From Belnapia mucosa (GTDB lineage: Bacteria; Pseudomonadota; Alphaproteobacteria; Acetobacterales; Acetobacteraceae): a stretch of DNA of 64,000 nucleotides. The notes below the pieces were generated by a model, which worked only from the letters and a program-made list of their open reading frames with translations, had not been told where the DNA came from and searched no databases. The number at the start of each line of letters is the position of its first letter. The first letter of the stretch is position 1. The position numbers and the translations under genes were made by a program. The stretch is from contig NZ_JAEUXJ010000002.1 in the NCBI RefSeq assembly GCF_016775475.1, forward strand, positions 286,013-350,012, written 5' to 3'. Of the stretch, positions 34,985 to 43,580 are shown piece by piece.

Positions 34985-36468
34985 GCGAGGCCTATGCCCG
35001 CCTGAAATCCCGCTTCGCCCGCATCGCCACCCTCGGCGAGGCGAGCGCCATGCTGCATTGGGATGCGAGCGCGATGATGCCGCCCGCGGGCGGCGCCGCG
35101 CGGGGCGAACAGCTCGCGGTGCTGGCCGGCCTCGGGCACGAACTGCTGACCGCGCCCGAGGTGGCGGAGGACCTGGCCGCCGCCACGGCCGAGGGCAAAT
35201 GGGATGCGGCCAACCTTGCCCTGATGCGCCGCGCCCATCGCCGCGCGACGGCCCTGCCGACCGCGCTGGTCGAGGCGCGGGAGCGGGCGAATGCCGCCTG
35301 CGAGAAGGTCTGGCGCACCGCCAAGGCCGGGGCCGATTTCGCCCTGGTCCGCCCCTATCTCGAGGAGGTGGTGGCGCTCCAGCGGGAGACGGCGGCGGCG
35401 CTCTCCACGGCGCTCGGCCTCTCGCCCTATGACGCGCTGATGGATGGCTACCAGCCCGGTATCGGCGCCGCCGATGTCGAGCCGGTCTTCACCGCCTATG
35501 AGGCCTTCCTGCGCGAGGCTCTGCCGAAGGCCGAGGCGATCCAGGAGCGCCGTGGCGCGCCGCTGCCCCTGCCGGGGCCCTTCCCGGTCGAGACGCAGCG
35601 GGTGCTCTGTCGCGCCCTCTCGGCCCGGCTCGGCCTCGATTACGATGGGGCGCGGCTGGATGAGAGCCTGCATCCCTTCTGCGGCGGGACGCCGACCGAT
35701 ATCCGCATCACCACCTTCTACGACCCGGAGGAGGTCGGGAAGGCGCTGATGGGCGTGCTGCACGAGACCGGGCATGCGCTCTATGAGGCCGGGCTGCCCG
35801 CCGCCTGGGCCCGCCAGCCGGTCGGCGAGGCCTCCGGCATGGCGGCGCATGAATCGCAGAGCCTGATCATCGAGATGCAGGCCTGCAGGTCGGATGCCTT
35901 CCTCGGCTTCCTCGGCGGCGAGTTGCACCGGGCCTTCGGCGGCGACCCCGCGGCCTATGCGACGGCCAATCTCGCCCGGCACTGGCGCCGCGTCTCCCGC
36001 GGCTTCATCCGCGTCGATGCGGATGAACTGACCTATCCGGCCCATATCATCCTGCGCTTCCGGCTGGAGCGGGCGCTGATCGGTGGCGAACTGGCGGTGC
36101 GCGACCTGCCGGGCGCCTGGGCGGAGGGCTTCCGGGCGCTGCTCGGCATCGCGCCACCGGACGATGCCAAGGGCTGCCTGCAGGACATCCATTGGCATGA
36201 CGGCGCCTTCGGCTACTTCCCCAGCTACACCCTGGGCGCCATGGCGGCGGCGCAGCTGATGGGCGCGGCGCGGCGGGCGGTGCCGGGTCTCGATGCGGCG
36301 ATGGGGCGCGGCGAGATGGCGCCGCTGGTCGGCTGGCTGCACACGCATGTGCATGGCCAGGGCTCGCGGCTCGGCTTCCAGGACCTGCTGCGGGCCGCGA
36401 CGGGCAAGCCGCTCGACACAGCCGATTTCACCGACCACCTGCGGCGGCGCTACTTGCAGGAGGCGTGA
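34981..36468 (+). CDS. Carboxypeptidase M32 (Taq-type metallocarboxypeptidase)
   Basis: 495 residues. The zinc motif H261-E-T-G-H265 lies in MGVLHETGHALYEAGLP. Family signatures HPFCGGTPTDIRITT and GMAAHESQSLIIEMQ (third zinc ligand Glu) are present, with RVDADELTYPAHIILRF beyond. M32 enzymes remove C-terminal residues with broad specificity in the cytoplasm. The ATG at 34981 overlaps the SURF1 stop as ATGA, so it is translationally coupled although unrelated in function. Confidence 0.95.
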   Translation: MSEAYARLKSRFARIATLGEASAMLHWDASAMMPPAGGAARGEQLAVLAGLGHELLTAPEVAEDLAAATAEGKWDAANLALMRRAHRRATALPTALVEARERANAACEKVWRTAKAGADFALVRPYLEEVVALQRETAAALSTALGLSPYDALMDGYQPGIGAADVEPVFTAYEAFLREALPKAEAIQERRGAPLPLPGPFPVETQRVLCRALSARLGLDYDGARLDESLHPFCGGTPTDIRITTFYDPEEVGKALMGVLHETGHALYEAGLPAAWARQPVGEASGMAAHESQSLIIEMQACRSDAFLGFLGGELHRAFGGDPAAYATANLARHWRRVSRGFIRVDADELTYPAHIILRFRLERALIGGELAVRDLPGAWAEGFRALLGIAPPDDAKGCLQDIHWHDGAFGYFPSYTLGAMAAAQLMGAARRAVPGLDAAMGRGEMAPLVGWLHTHVHGQGSRLGFQDLLRAATGKPLDTADFTDHLRRRYLQEA

Positions 36469-36520
36469 CCGCCGGCGCCGCCGGGGTGCGTGGCGCAGCG
36501 GGAACGGATAGAAGGTGCGC

Positions 36521-37756
36521 ATGCCGCACCACATCCCGCTCATCACCACACTGGCTGCGGCGCTGACGGCGGCGCTGCTGCTCGGCGTCCTTGCGCGCAA
36601 GCTGCGCCTGCCGCCGCTGGCCGGCTACCTGCTGGCGGGGGTATTGATCGGCCCGCACACGCCGGGCTTCGTCGGCGACCAGGCCCTGGCCGGGGAGCTG
36701 TCCGAGATCGGCGTCATCCTGCTGATGTTCGGCGTCGGGCTGCATTTCTCGCCGCGGGAACTGGCCGAGGCGCGCGGCGTCGCGGTGCCGGGGGCGCTGG
36801 TGCAGATGGGCCTGGCGACGCTGCTCGGCTGGGGCCTGGCGCGGCTCTGGGGCTGGACGGATGGGCAGGGGCTGGTCTTCGGCATCTGCCTCTCGGTCGC
36901 CAGCACGGTGGTGCTGCTGCGCGCCTTGCAGGAACGCGGCGCGGTCGAGAGCCATGCCGGCAAGGTCGCGGTCGGCTGGCTGGTGGTGGAGGATCTGGCG
37001 ATGGTCCTCGCCCTGGTGCTGGTGCCGGTCGGCGCGGCGCTGCTGGATGGGCGGGTGCCGGCCGGGATGCTGACCGGCGTCGGGGTGGGGCAGGGGGACA
37101 TCCTGCTCTCGCTGCTCATCACCCTTGGCAAGGTTGCGGCCTTCGTGGCGCTGATGCTGGTGGTGGGCAGCCGGGTGCTGCCCTGGCTGCTCTCGCTGGT
37201 CGGCGGGCTGCGCTCGCGGGAGCTGTTCTCGCTGGCGGCGCTGGTCGCCGCGCTCGGCGTCGCCTTCGTCGCCTATGCGGCCTTCGGCGTCTCCTTCGCG
37301 CTCGGCGCCTTCCTCTCGGGGCTGGTGCTCGGCCAGTCGGCGCTGAGCCAGAAGGCCGCCGAGCAGACCTTGCCGCTGCGCGACGCCTTCGCGGTGCTGT
37401 TCTTCGTCTCGGTCGGCATGCTGTTCGACCCGGCGATCCTGCTGCGGGAACCGGTGGCGGTGCTGGCGGCGGCGCTGGTGGTGATGTTCGGCAAATCCGC
37501 CGCCGCCTGGGGCATCGCCCGGCTGCGCGGGATGAGCCAGGGCGAGGCGCTGATGATCGCCGCCTCCCTCGCCCAGATCGGTGAGTTCAGCTTCATCCTG
37601 GCCGGGCTCGGCGTGGCGGAGCGGGTGATGCCGGCGGTCGGGCGTGACCTGGTCCTGGCGGTGGCGCTGCTGACCATCGCGCTGAACCCGGTGATGTTCT
37701 GGCTGGCGGACCGGCTGGCGGCGCGGGGCCAGGTGGCAGGCGGGGCGGGGGCCTGA
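36521..37756 (+). CDS. CPA2 cation:proton antiporter (KefB/YbaL-like membrane domain)
   Basis: 411 residues, about twelve hydrophobic helices. Conserved parts are LPPLAGYLLAGVLIGPHTPGF, EIGVILLMFGVGLHFSP, VASTVVLLRALQERG, VGWLVVEDLAMVL and ASLAQIGEFSFILAGLG. The chain stops after the membrane domain, so the regulatory TrkA-N/RCK domain of KefB, KefC and YbaL is missing. I start at ATG 36521, with AAGG five bases ahead; a GTG six bases earlier is possible. It probably exchanges K+ or Na+ for protons. Confidence 0.85.
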   Translation: MPHHIPLITTLAAALTAALLLGVLARKLRLPPLAGYLLAGVLIGPHTPGFVGDQALAGELSEIGVILLMFGVGLHFSPRELAEARGVAVPGALVQMGLATLLGWGLARLWGWTDGQGLVFGICLSVASTVVLLRALQERGAVESHAGKVAVGWLVVEDLAMVLALVLVPVGAALLDGRVPAGMLTGVGVGQGDILLSLLITLGKVAAFVALMLVVGSRVLPWLLSLVGGLRSRELFSLAALVAALGVAFVAYAAFGVSFALGAFLSGLVLGQSALSQKAAEQTLPLRDAFAVLFFVSVGMLFDPAILLREPVAVLAAALVVMFGKSAAAWGIARLRGMSQGEALMIAASLAQIGEFSFILAGLGVAERVMPAVGRDLVLAVALLTIALNPVMFWLADRLAARGQVAGGAGA

Positions 37757-37824
37757 TCGGCCAAGTCTTCACGCTGCCAGATCGGTTTGCTAGAGAAGAC
37801 ATCCCACATCTGCAACGGGATGCT

Positions 37825-38547
37825 ATGTACGATCTCCTCGGCCTCGCGCGCATCGCCGACGACGTCTATGGCGATGCCAGCAACTCCGTCATGCTCAAGG
37901 ATTGGCATACGGACCACCTGCAGGACCTCCACGAGAACGACAATTTCCGCGTCCGCGCCTATTGGCGGGCGAAGGGGCGGATCGCCTGCGTCTGCTTCCG
38001 CGGCACGGCGAATGGCAAGGATGCGGTGGTCGCCGATCTCGGCGGCATTGGCCTCGGCCTGAATGCGCTGGCGATGAAGCTGAATGACGCGGTGGAGTTC
38101 ACCGCCAATGTCGCTCGCCGGACGGAGGTCTGCTGGCTGACCGGCCATTCCCTTGGCGGGGCCTTCGCCCAGCTCGTTGGTGCCATCTGCCAGATGCCGG
38201 CGGTGACCTGGAATGCGCCGGGCGCCCTGGCCCTGCTGAACCAGATGTCGGGCAACCCGATCCGGGCGTTGGTCGGCGGCGCCGGATCGGCCGGGGCGAG
38301 CGTCCTGGCCAGCCTCGCCAGCTTCGGCCTCGGCGGCCAGGTCGTGAGCTATTTCAACAAGGCCGCGGCCGGCATGGGCAACGACGCCTTTCCGCCGGTG
38401 GCCAATTTCCGCGGCAACATGGACCCGGTGAGCCTGCTCGGCGTCCATATCGGCACCCCGGTCCAGACCATCGACTGCCCGACGCAGCTGCCGCATCCGC
38501 ACAGCATGCTGCCGCTCATCGCGGCGCTGGAACGCCGGAAGACCTGA
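37825..38547 (+). CDS. Class 3 lipase-like alpha/beta hydrolase
   Basis: 240 residues without a signal peptide. The nucleophile elbow GHSLGG puts Ser109 in the active site, and CFRGT (58-61) is the oxyanion-hole strand of class 3 lipases. FRGNMDPVSLLG offers the acid, and the histidine in HPHSMLPLI the base. This triad fits fungal-type triacylglycerol lipases and Tle-like phospholipases. A glycine/alanine-rich stretch (GGAGSAGASVLASLASFGLG) could form a lid or membrane contact. The neighbours give no functional clue. Confidence 0.75.
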   Translation: MYDLLGLARIADDVYGDASNSVMLKDWHTDHLQDLHENDNFRVRAYWRAKGRIACVCFRGTANGKDAVVADLGGIGLGLNALAMKLNDAVEFTANVARRTEVCWLTGHSLGGAFAQLVGAICQMPAVTWNAPGALALLNQMSGNPIRALVGGAGSAGASVLASLASFGLGGQVVSYFNKAAAGMGNDAFPPVANFRGNMDPVSLLGVHIGTPVQTIDCPTQLPHPHSMLPLIAALERRKT

Positions 38548-38606
38548 ACCGGGGCTTGCCGCCCGGCCGTGATGGCGACAGGCTACAGGCCTTGGGGAGG
38601 AAGGCC

Positions 38607-39389
38607 ATGTCCGGGCTCCATGAAGTCACCGCCCGCAACCTCTCGGCCACATCCGAGAACAAGATCCATGACGATGCGGTAGCGCGACGCTTCGGCTTCA
38701 CCGGGGCGCTGGTGCCGGGGGTGGAGGTCTATGCCTATGCCGTCCATCCGGCGGTCGAGCGCTGGGGCCATGACTGGCTGGCGCAGGGCGCGGCCGAGAT
38801 CCGCTTCCAGTCGCCGGTCTATGACGGCGACCGCGTCACCGCCGAGGCCGGCGAGGCGGAGGAGGGGCTGAGCCTCGCCGTCCGCCGCGGCGAGGATGTC
38901 TGCGCCACCGGCCGGGCCTGGATACCCGCCGACCCGCCGCAGGTCCCGCGCGAGGCGGAATGGCGCGCCCCGCCGGCTGAGCGCCCGCCGGCCAGCGAGG
39001 AAAGCCTCGCCCCCGGCCTCTGGCTCTGCACCCGGCCGCTCGAGGTGACGCCGGCGCTGGCGGCGGAATACCTCGCGGCGGTGGGCGAGACGGATGAGCT
39101 CTATGAGACGGAGGGCCTGGTCCATCCCGGGCTGGTGCTGCGGCAGTGCAACCAGGCGCTGGTGCAGAATGTGCGGCTCGGACCCTGGATCCATGTCGGC
39201 TCGCGGGTGCGGAACCTGGCGCCGGCGCAGGTCGGGCAGGTGCTGGAGGTCCGGGCCCTGATCACCTCCAACACCGAGCGCAAGGGGCACCGGATCGTCG
39301 AGCTGGAGGCGATGGTGTTCGACGGGCAGGGGCTGATGCTGGCGATGGTCGCGCATACCGCGATCTGGCGGCCGCGGCAGGTTGGCTAG
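38607..39389 (+). CDS. MaoC-like hot-dog-fold protein, double domain
   Basis: 260 residues. The N-terminal half (NLSATSENKIHDDAVARRFGFTGALVPG) follows the MaoC/R-hydratase pattern, and IRFQSPVYDGDRVTAEA resembles the strand pattern of FAS1-like dehydratase domains. The C-terminal half (AEYLAAVGETDEL, GLVHPGLVLRQCNQAL, IHVGSRVRNLAP) repeats it. The canonical D-x-N-x-x-H dyad is present only partly. ATG 38607 has GGGGAGG upstream. It likely hydrates or binds acyl-CoA-like esters. Its TAG stop is the left CTAG of the element at 39386. Confidence 0.75.
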   Translation: MSGLHEVTARNLSATSENKIHDDAVARRFGFTGALVPGVEVYAYAVHPAVERWGHDWLAQGAAEIRFQSPVYDGDRVTAEAGEAEEGLSLAVRRGEDVCATGRAWIPADPPQVPREAEWRAPPAERPPASEESLAPGLWLCTRPLEVTPALAAEYLAAVGETDELYETEGLVHPGLVLRQCNQALVQNVRLGPWIHVGSRVRNLAPAQVGQVLEVRALITSNTERKGHRIVELEAMVFDGQGLMLAMVAHTAIWRPRQVG

Positions 39390-39493
39390 AGCGGTTTCCG
39401 TTCGCACTGGCTCACGGACCTCGCTCTAGCTTGTTGTTTTGGCGAGCAAATTTCTCCGACCAGATGATTCCATCTGATCGGAGTTTGCTCTAG
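39386..39493. repeat. CTAG-bounded two-palindrome mosaic element, full copy B
   Basis: 108 bases. Palindrome 1 is 44 bases (39386-39429): CTAGAGCG/CGCTCTAG, a 3x3 internal loop, then TCCGT/ACGGA. A spacer with GTTGTTTTGG follows. Palindrome 2 has outer stem GAGCAAA (39444-39450)/TTTGCTC (39484-39490), a 3-nt bulge, and an inner 13-bp stem (39454-39466 with 39471-39483, one G-T) around ATTC. The CTAG at each end is the stop codon of the flanking convergent gene. Confidence 0.85.
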
Positions 39494-40239
39494 TTGACCC
39501 CGACCGCGCCGCCGAGCACGTCGCCGATGCCGCGATGGATGACGAGGTCGGCGATCTCGTCCAGCCCCGTCTCCTGGTTGTTCACGATCGCAAGCTGCGC
39601 GCCGGCCCGCTTCGCCAGCTCCGGAAATCCCGCCGCCGGATAGACCACGAGGGAGGAGCCGAGCACCAGGCAGAGATCGGCCGCCAGCACCTCCTCCTCG
39701 GCCCGGACCATGGCGGCGGCCGGCATGGACTGGCCGAAGCTGACCGTCGCGGTCTTGATGAGGCCGCCGCAATGCCGGCAATCCGGCACGTCGCCATCGC
39801 GCTCGAAGGCGCCGCGCAGCTCCTCGATCGAATAGCGGCTGCTGCAATCGAGGCAGGCGCCATAGGTGGTGTTGCCATGCAGCTCGATCACCTGGCGCTC
39901 CGGGATGCCGGAGGCCTGGTGCAGCCCGTCGATATTCTGGGTGATGACGGCGGCGACCTTGCCCTCCCGCACCAGCCGGGCGACGGCGCGGTGGCCGCGA
40001 TTAGGCTCGGCGGTGCGCAGGGTCGCATCGGCGGCGAAGCGGCGGCGCCAGCTCTCGCGCCGGGCGGCGGCCGAGGCGAGGAAGTCCTGGAACATGATAG
40101 GCTTCATCTGCTCCCAGACGCCGCCCGGGCTGCGGAAATCGGGGATGCCCGATTCCGTGCTGATGCCGGCGCCGGTGAAGACCACGGCGCGGCGCGACCC
40201 TTCCAGCAGGCGCCGCAGCGCCGCGATGTCATCCCCCAT
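39490..40239 (-). CDS. cobB: Sir2 family NAD-dependent protein deacylase
   Basis: 249 residues. The NAD-binding [15 protein letters not shown] and TQNIDGLH motifs, the catalytic His121 in ELHGN and the zinc cysteines 129, 132, 154 and 157 (CLDC and CRHC) are intact. The family removes acetyl or other acyl groups from protein lysines, releasing O-acyl-ADP-ribose. It is the last gene of a minus-strand run and its ATG overlaps the end of the GMC gene by eleven bases. The stop lies in the terminal CTAG of a repeat element. Confidence 0.93.
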   Translation of the reverse strand: MGDDIAALRRLLEGSRRAVVFTGAGISTESGIPDFRSPGGVWEQMKPIMFQDFLASAAARRESWRRRFAADATLRTAEPNRGHRAVARLVREGKVAAVITQNIDGLHQASGIPERQVIELHGNTTYGACLDCSSRYSIEELRGAFERDGDVPDCRHCGGLIKTATVSFGQSMPAAAMVRAEEEVLAADLCLVLGSSLVVYPAAGFPELAKRAGAQLAIVNNQETGLDEIADLVIHRGIGDVLGGAVGVN

Positions 40240-41833
40240 GGCCCATATCCTCCCGGATCATGGCCGCCCCTTTCTCGCCGATCATGATGGTCGGCGCATT
40301 GGTGTTGCCCGTGGTCAGCGTGGGCATGACCGAGGCATCGATGACGCGGAGCCCGCCGATGCCGCGCAGCCGGAGCCGGCTATCCACCACGCTGGCCGGA
40401 TCCTCGCCCATGCGGCAGGTCCCGACCGGGTGATAGATGGTGGTGCCATACTGCCGCATGCAATCCAGCAGCGCGTCGTCGGTTTCGCAGCCGGGGCCGG
40501 GCACGATCTCGAAGGCGCTGTGCCGGGCGATGGCGGGGGCGGCGAAGATGCGCCGCGCCGCGTGCAGCCCGGCCATCATCACCTGCTGGTCGGAACGCTG
40601 GCTGAGATAATTGGGCTGGATCGCCGGTGCCTCGAAGGGGTCGGCGGATCTGGCCAGGATGGTGCCGCGGCTGTCCGGCCGCACCGGGCAGACGGCGCAG
40701 GTCATGCCCGGCTCCCGCTCCAGCACGCCGAATTGCTGCGGGTCGTAGCTGGCCGGGGTAAACAGCAGCTGGAGGTCGGGGCTCGCCAGCCCCTCGCGCG
40801 AGCGGCAGAAGACCTGGGCGGTGGTGACGCCGAAGGTCAGCGCGCCGCGGCCCTGGAAGGCGAAGCGCAGCGCCTCCCCCGCCAGGCGGATGCCGCGCGC
40901 GAGCTGGTTGGTGGAGACGGCATCGCGCACCCGGTGCTGCACCCGGGCGACGTAATGGTCCTGCAGGTTGTGGCCGACGCCCGGCACATCCAGCAGCGCC
41001 TCGATGCCGATCGAGCGCAGATGCTCGGCCGGGCCGATGCCCGAGACCTGGAGGAGATGCGGCGAATTCACCGCGCCGCCGGAGAGGATCACCTCCCGCC
41101 GCGCCCGCACCTCATGCTCGGCGCCGTCACGGCGGAAGCGGGCGCCGATGCAGCGGCGGCCCTCGAAGATCAGGCGGGTCGCCGGCGCATCCGTCTCGAC
41201 CCGGAGGTTCTGGCGGCCGCGGGCGGCGGCGAGGAAGGTACGGGCGGTCGAGCCGCGGAAGCGGCCGATCCGGGTCATCTGCGAATAGCCGACGCCCTCC
41301 TGCTCCTCGCCATTCAGGTCGCGGCGGAAGGCGTGGCCGGCCTGCTGCGCGGCTTCCACGAAGCGGTGGGTGAGGGGGAGGATGGTGCGGTAGTCCTCGA
41401 CCTTGAGGACGCCGCCCTGGCCGCGATAGGCGGGGTCGCCGCCCTGCACGTAGTGCTCCGACTGGCGGAAGAAGGGCAGGACATCCTCGAAGCTCCAGCC
41501 GCGGCAGCCCATCTGCGCCCAGAGGTCGAAATCGGCCGGGTTGCCGCGGACATAGAGCATGCCGTTGATGGAGCTGGACCCGCCGAGGACGCGGCCACGC
41601 GGCCAGCGGATCGGCCTTCCGGCGCTGCCGGGGCCGGGCTCGGACATGTAGTTCCAGTTGACCCTTGGGTTGTAGATCAGCCGCAGCATCCCGGCGGGGA
41701 TATGGATCCAGGGATAGGTGTCGCGCGGCCCGGCCTCGAGCAGGGTCACCTGTGCGCCGGTCTCGCTGAGGCGGCTGGCGACCACGCAGCCGGCCGAGCC
41801 GGCGCCGATCACCAGGTAGTCGGTCTCGATCAT
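40229..41833 (-). CDS. GMC family oxidoreductase (choline-dehydrogenase-like)
   Basis: 534 residues. The FAD motif [17 protein letters not shown] is at the N-terminus. The GMC signature [21 protein letters not shown], the catalytic His in [10 protein letters not shown] and the Asn in [13 protein letters not shown] follow. The ATG at 41833 has GGGGGAGAAG close upstream. It is a paralogue of the gene at 3506-5137 with the more canonical active-site surroundings. It lies in a run with an FAD monooxygenase and a Bug-type binding protein, consistent with catabolism of an alcohol or aromatic compound. Its end overlaps cobB. Confidence 0.9.
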   Translation of the reverse strand: MIETDYLVIGAGSAGCVVASRLSETGAQVTLLEAGPRDTYPWIHIPAGMLRLIYNPRVNWNYMSEPGPGSAGRPIRWPRGRVLGGSSSINGMLYVRGNPADFDLWAQMGCRGWSFEDVLPFFRQSEHYVQGGDPAYRGQGGVLKVEDYRTILPLTHRFVEAAQQAGHAFRRDLNGEEQEGVGYSQMTRIGRFRGSTARTFLAAARGRQNLRVETDAPATRLIFEGRRCIGARFRRDGAEHEVRARREVILSGGAVNSPHLLQVSGIGPAEHLRSIGIEALLDVPGVGHNLQDHYVARVQHRVRDAVSTNQLARGIRLAGEALRFAFQGRGALTFGVTTAQVFCRSREGLASPDLQLLFTPASYDPQQFGVLEREPGMTCAVCPVRPDSRGTILARSADPFEAPAIQPNYLSQRSDQQVMMAGLHAARRIFAAPAIARHSAFEIVPGPGCETDDALLDCMRQYGTTIYHPVGTCRMGEDPASVVDSRLRLRGIGGLRVIDASVMPTLTTGNTNAPTIMIGEKGAAMIREDMGHGG

Positions 41834-41864
41834 CGCTTCTCCCCCTGGCATCCAGGGTGGCGCA

Positions 41865-42458
41865 TCAGCCGGGGCGCCGGAAGACCAGGGTGAGGTTGTT
41901 GGCCGGCATCTCTTCGGCGACTGGTGGGCCGAAGCCCTGCGCGGCGGCCGCGGCGGCGACGGATTCGAGGTCCCGGACGCCCCATTCCGGGTCGCGGGCG
42001 CGGAGATCCGCATCGAAGGCGGCATTGCCCGGCGCGGTATGGGCGCCGCCGCGGCGGTAGGGGCCATAGAGGATCAGCGGCCCGCCGGGCGCGAGGCAGC
42101 GCGCCGCGCCGCGCATCAGGCCGAGCGTCGCCGCCCAGGGGGCGATATGGATCATGTTGATGCAGAGCACGGCATCGGCCGCTGGCCAGTCCTCGCCGGT
42201 GGCATCGAGCGCCAGGGGTGGGCGGAGATTGGCGAGGCCGGCGCCCCAGGCGGCGATGCTGGTGCGCGCCGCGGGCTCGGGGTCGCTCGGCTGGAAGGTA
42301 AGCCCGGGCAGGGCGGCGGCGAAATGCGCGGCATGCTCGCCGGTGCCGCTGGCGACTTCCAGCACCAGCCCGGCCGGCGGCAGGTGGCGGCGCAGGACGG
42401 CGAGGATCGGCTCGCGGTTGCGCAGCGTGGCGGGGGCGTAGCGGCGGGCGTCGGTCAC
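41865..42458 (-). CDS. DUF938 family SAM-dependent methyltransferase-like protein
   Basis: 197 residues starting at GTG 42458. The DUF938 pattern is recognisable: [64 protein letters not shown] and [16 protein letters not shown]. These proteins share a class I methyltransferase fold, but the reaction is not established. The start codon overlaps the stop of a 29-residue ORF as GTGA, and the GMC gene follows after 31 bases. Confidence 0.85.
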   Translation of the reverse strand: MTDARRYAPATLRNREPILAVLRRHLPPAGLVLEVASGTGEHAAHFAAALPGLTFQPSDPEPAARTSIAAWGAGLANLRPPLALDATGEDWPAADAVLCINMIHIAPWAATLGLMRGAARCLAPGGPLILYGPYRRGGAHTAPGNAAFDADLRARDPEWGVRDLESVAAAAAAQGFGPPVAEEMPANNLTLVFRRPG

Positions 42459-42544
42459 GGGCTGTCCCTGCCGCGCTCCCGTGCGGCCGCCTCCAGGGTC
42501 GCCCAGAGCCAGTCGTCGAGTTCGACCATGATCGGTCCATTCAT
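42455..42544 (-). CDS. 29-residue ORF coupled to the DUF938 gene
   Basis: ATG at 42544 and stop TGA at 42455-42457, overlapping the GTG of the DUF938 gene. AGGAAGG lies 8 bases before the ATG. The peptide is acidic then basic, with a VELDDWLWATLEAAARERG segment that would form an amphipathic helix. It could be a real small protein or a leader that couples translation into the DUF938 gene. I recognise no family. Confidence 0.45.
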   Translation of the reverse strand: MNGPIMVELDDWLWATLEAAARERGRDSP

Positions 42545-42578
42545 GGCGGGGCCTTCCTGCCGGGAAACGCGGACGAGC

Positions 42579-43532
42579 CTAATCCGGCCTGATCCCCGCC
42601 GTCTTCACCACCGGCCCCCAGACCGTGGCGAAATCCGCCACCACCCGCTGATAGGCCGCCGCATCCAGCGGCCGGGCCGGCGGATAGAGCCCCGCCGCCT
42701 CCAGCCGCCGCGCCAGGTCGGGGGCGGCGGTGATGCGATTCACCTCGGCATTGATGCGCGCGACCAGTGCCGGCGGCAGGCCGCGTGGCCCGCTGATGCC
42801 GGTCCAGGAGGTGGCGGTGAGCTGCGGGAAGCCGAGCGCGGCATAGGTCGGCACGCCAGGCAGCGCCGCGAAGGGCTCGGCGCTGCTGACCGCCAGCGCC
42901 CGGGCCTGGCCGCCCGCCAGCGCCCCGGTGGTGCCGGCCAGCGGCGTCAGCAGGCTGTCCACCTGGCCGCTGACCAGATCCTGCAAGGCGGGGCCGGTGC
43001 CGCGATAGGGCACATGGATCAGGCGCGCGCCGGTCAGCCGCGCCAGCAGTTCCCCCTGTAGGTGCTGCAGGCTGCCGATGCCGGTACTGGCGAAGCTGAG
43101 GCCCTGCCGCCAGCTCTCGGCGGCACGGAGGTAGTCGGCGAAGCCATGGAAGCGGCTGCCGGCCGGCACCAGCAGCACCGTCGGCGTCTCGGCCACCAGG
43201 ACGATATGGGTGAAGTCGCGGTCGCTGTCATAGGGCGGCCTCTCCTGCGCCAGGGGCACGATCCCATGCGGCGAGGTGTTGGAGATGCCGAGCGTCGTGC
43301 CATCCGGCGCCGCGCGGGCGATCGCCTCCGCCCCCAGCATCCCGCCGGCGCCGGGCCGGTTCTCGATCACAATCACCCGGCCGAGCGCCGCGGCCAGCGG
43401 CGGCACCACCAGCCGCGCCGTGGTGTCCGAGGCGCCACCGGGCGCGAAGGGGACGATCATGCGGATCGGCGGCCCGCCCTGCGCCGCGGCGGCGAGCGGG
43501 ACGAGCAGCAGCAGGGTCAGCAGGGCGCGCAT
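42579..43532 (-). CDS. Bug family (tripartite tricarboxylate transporter-type) substrate-binding protein
   Basis: 317 residues. The signal peptide has LLTLLLLVPLAAAAQ. The Bug signature follows: IRMIVPFAPGGASDTTARL, VIVIENRPGAGGMLGAEAIA, HVPYRGTGPALQDLVSGQVD. These periplasmic proteins bind carboxylates. No TctA/TctB membrane genes are nearby, as is common for Bug proteins, which then act with distant transporters or as sensors. ATG 43532 has GGAGG 4 bases upstream. It probably recognises the substrate of the linked monooxygenase. Confidence 0.88.
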   Translation of the reverse strand: MRALLTLLLLVPLAAAAQGGPPIRMIVPFAPGGASDTTARLVVPPLAAALGRVIVIENRPGAGGMLGAEAIARAAPDGTTLGISNTSPHGIVPLAQERPPYDSDRDFTHIVLVAETPTVLLVPAGSRFHGFADYLRAAESWRQGLSFASTGIGSLQHLQGELLARLTGARLIHVPYRGTGPALQDLVSGQVDSLLTPLAGTTGALAGGQARALAVSSAEPFAALPGVPTYAALGFPQLTATSWTGISGPRGLPPALVARINAEVNRITAAPDLARRLEAAGLYPPARPLDAAAYQRVVADFATVWGPVVKTAGIRPD

Positions 43533-43580
43533 GGAACCTCCATCCATTGCACGGCCGCTGCAAGCCGCGTGCCGCGAGGC

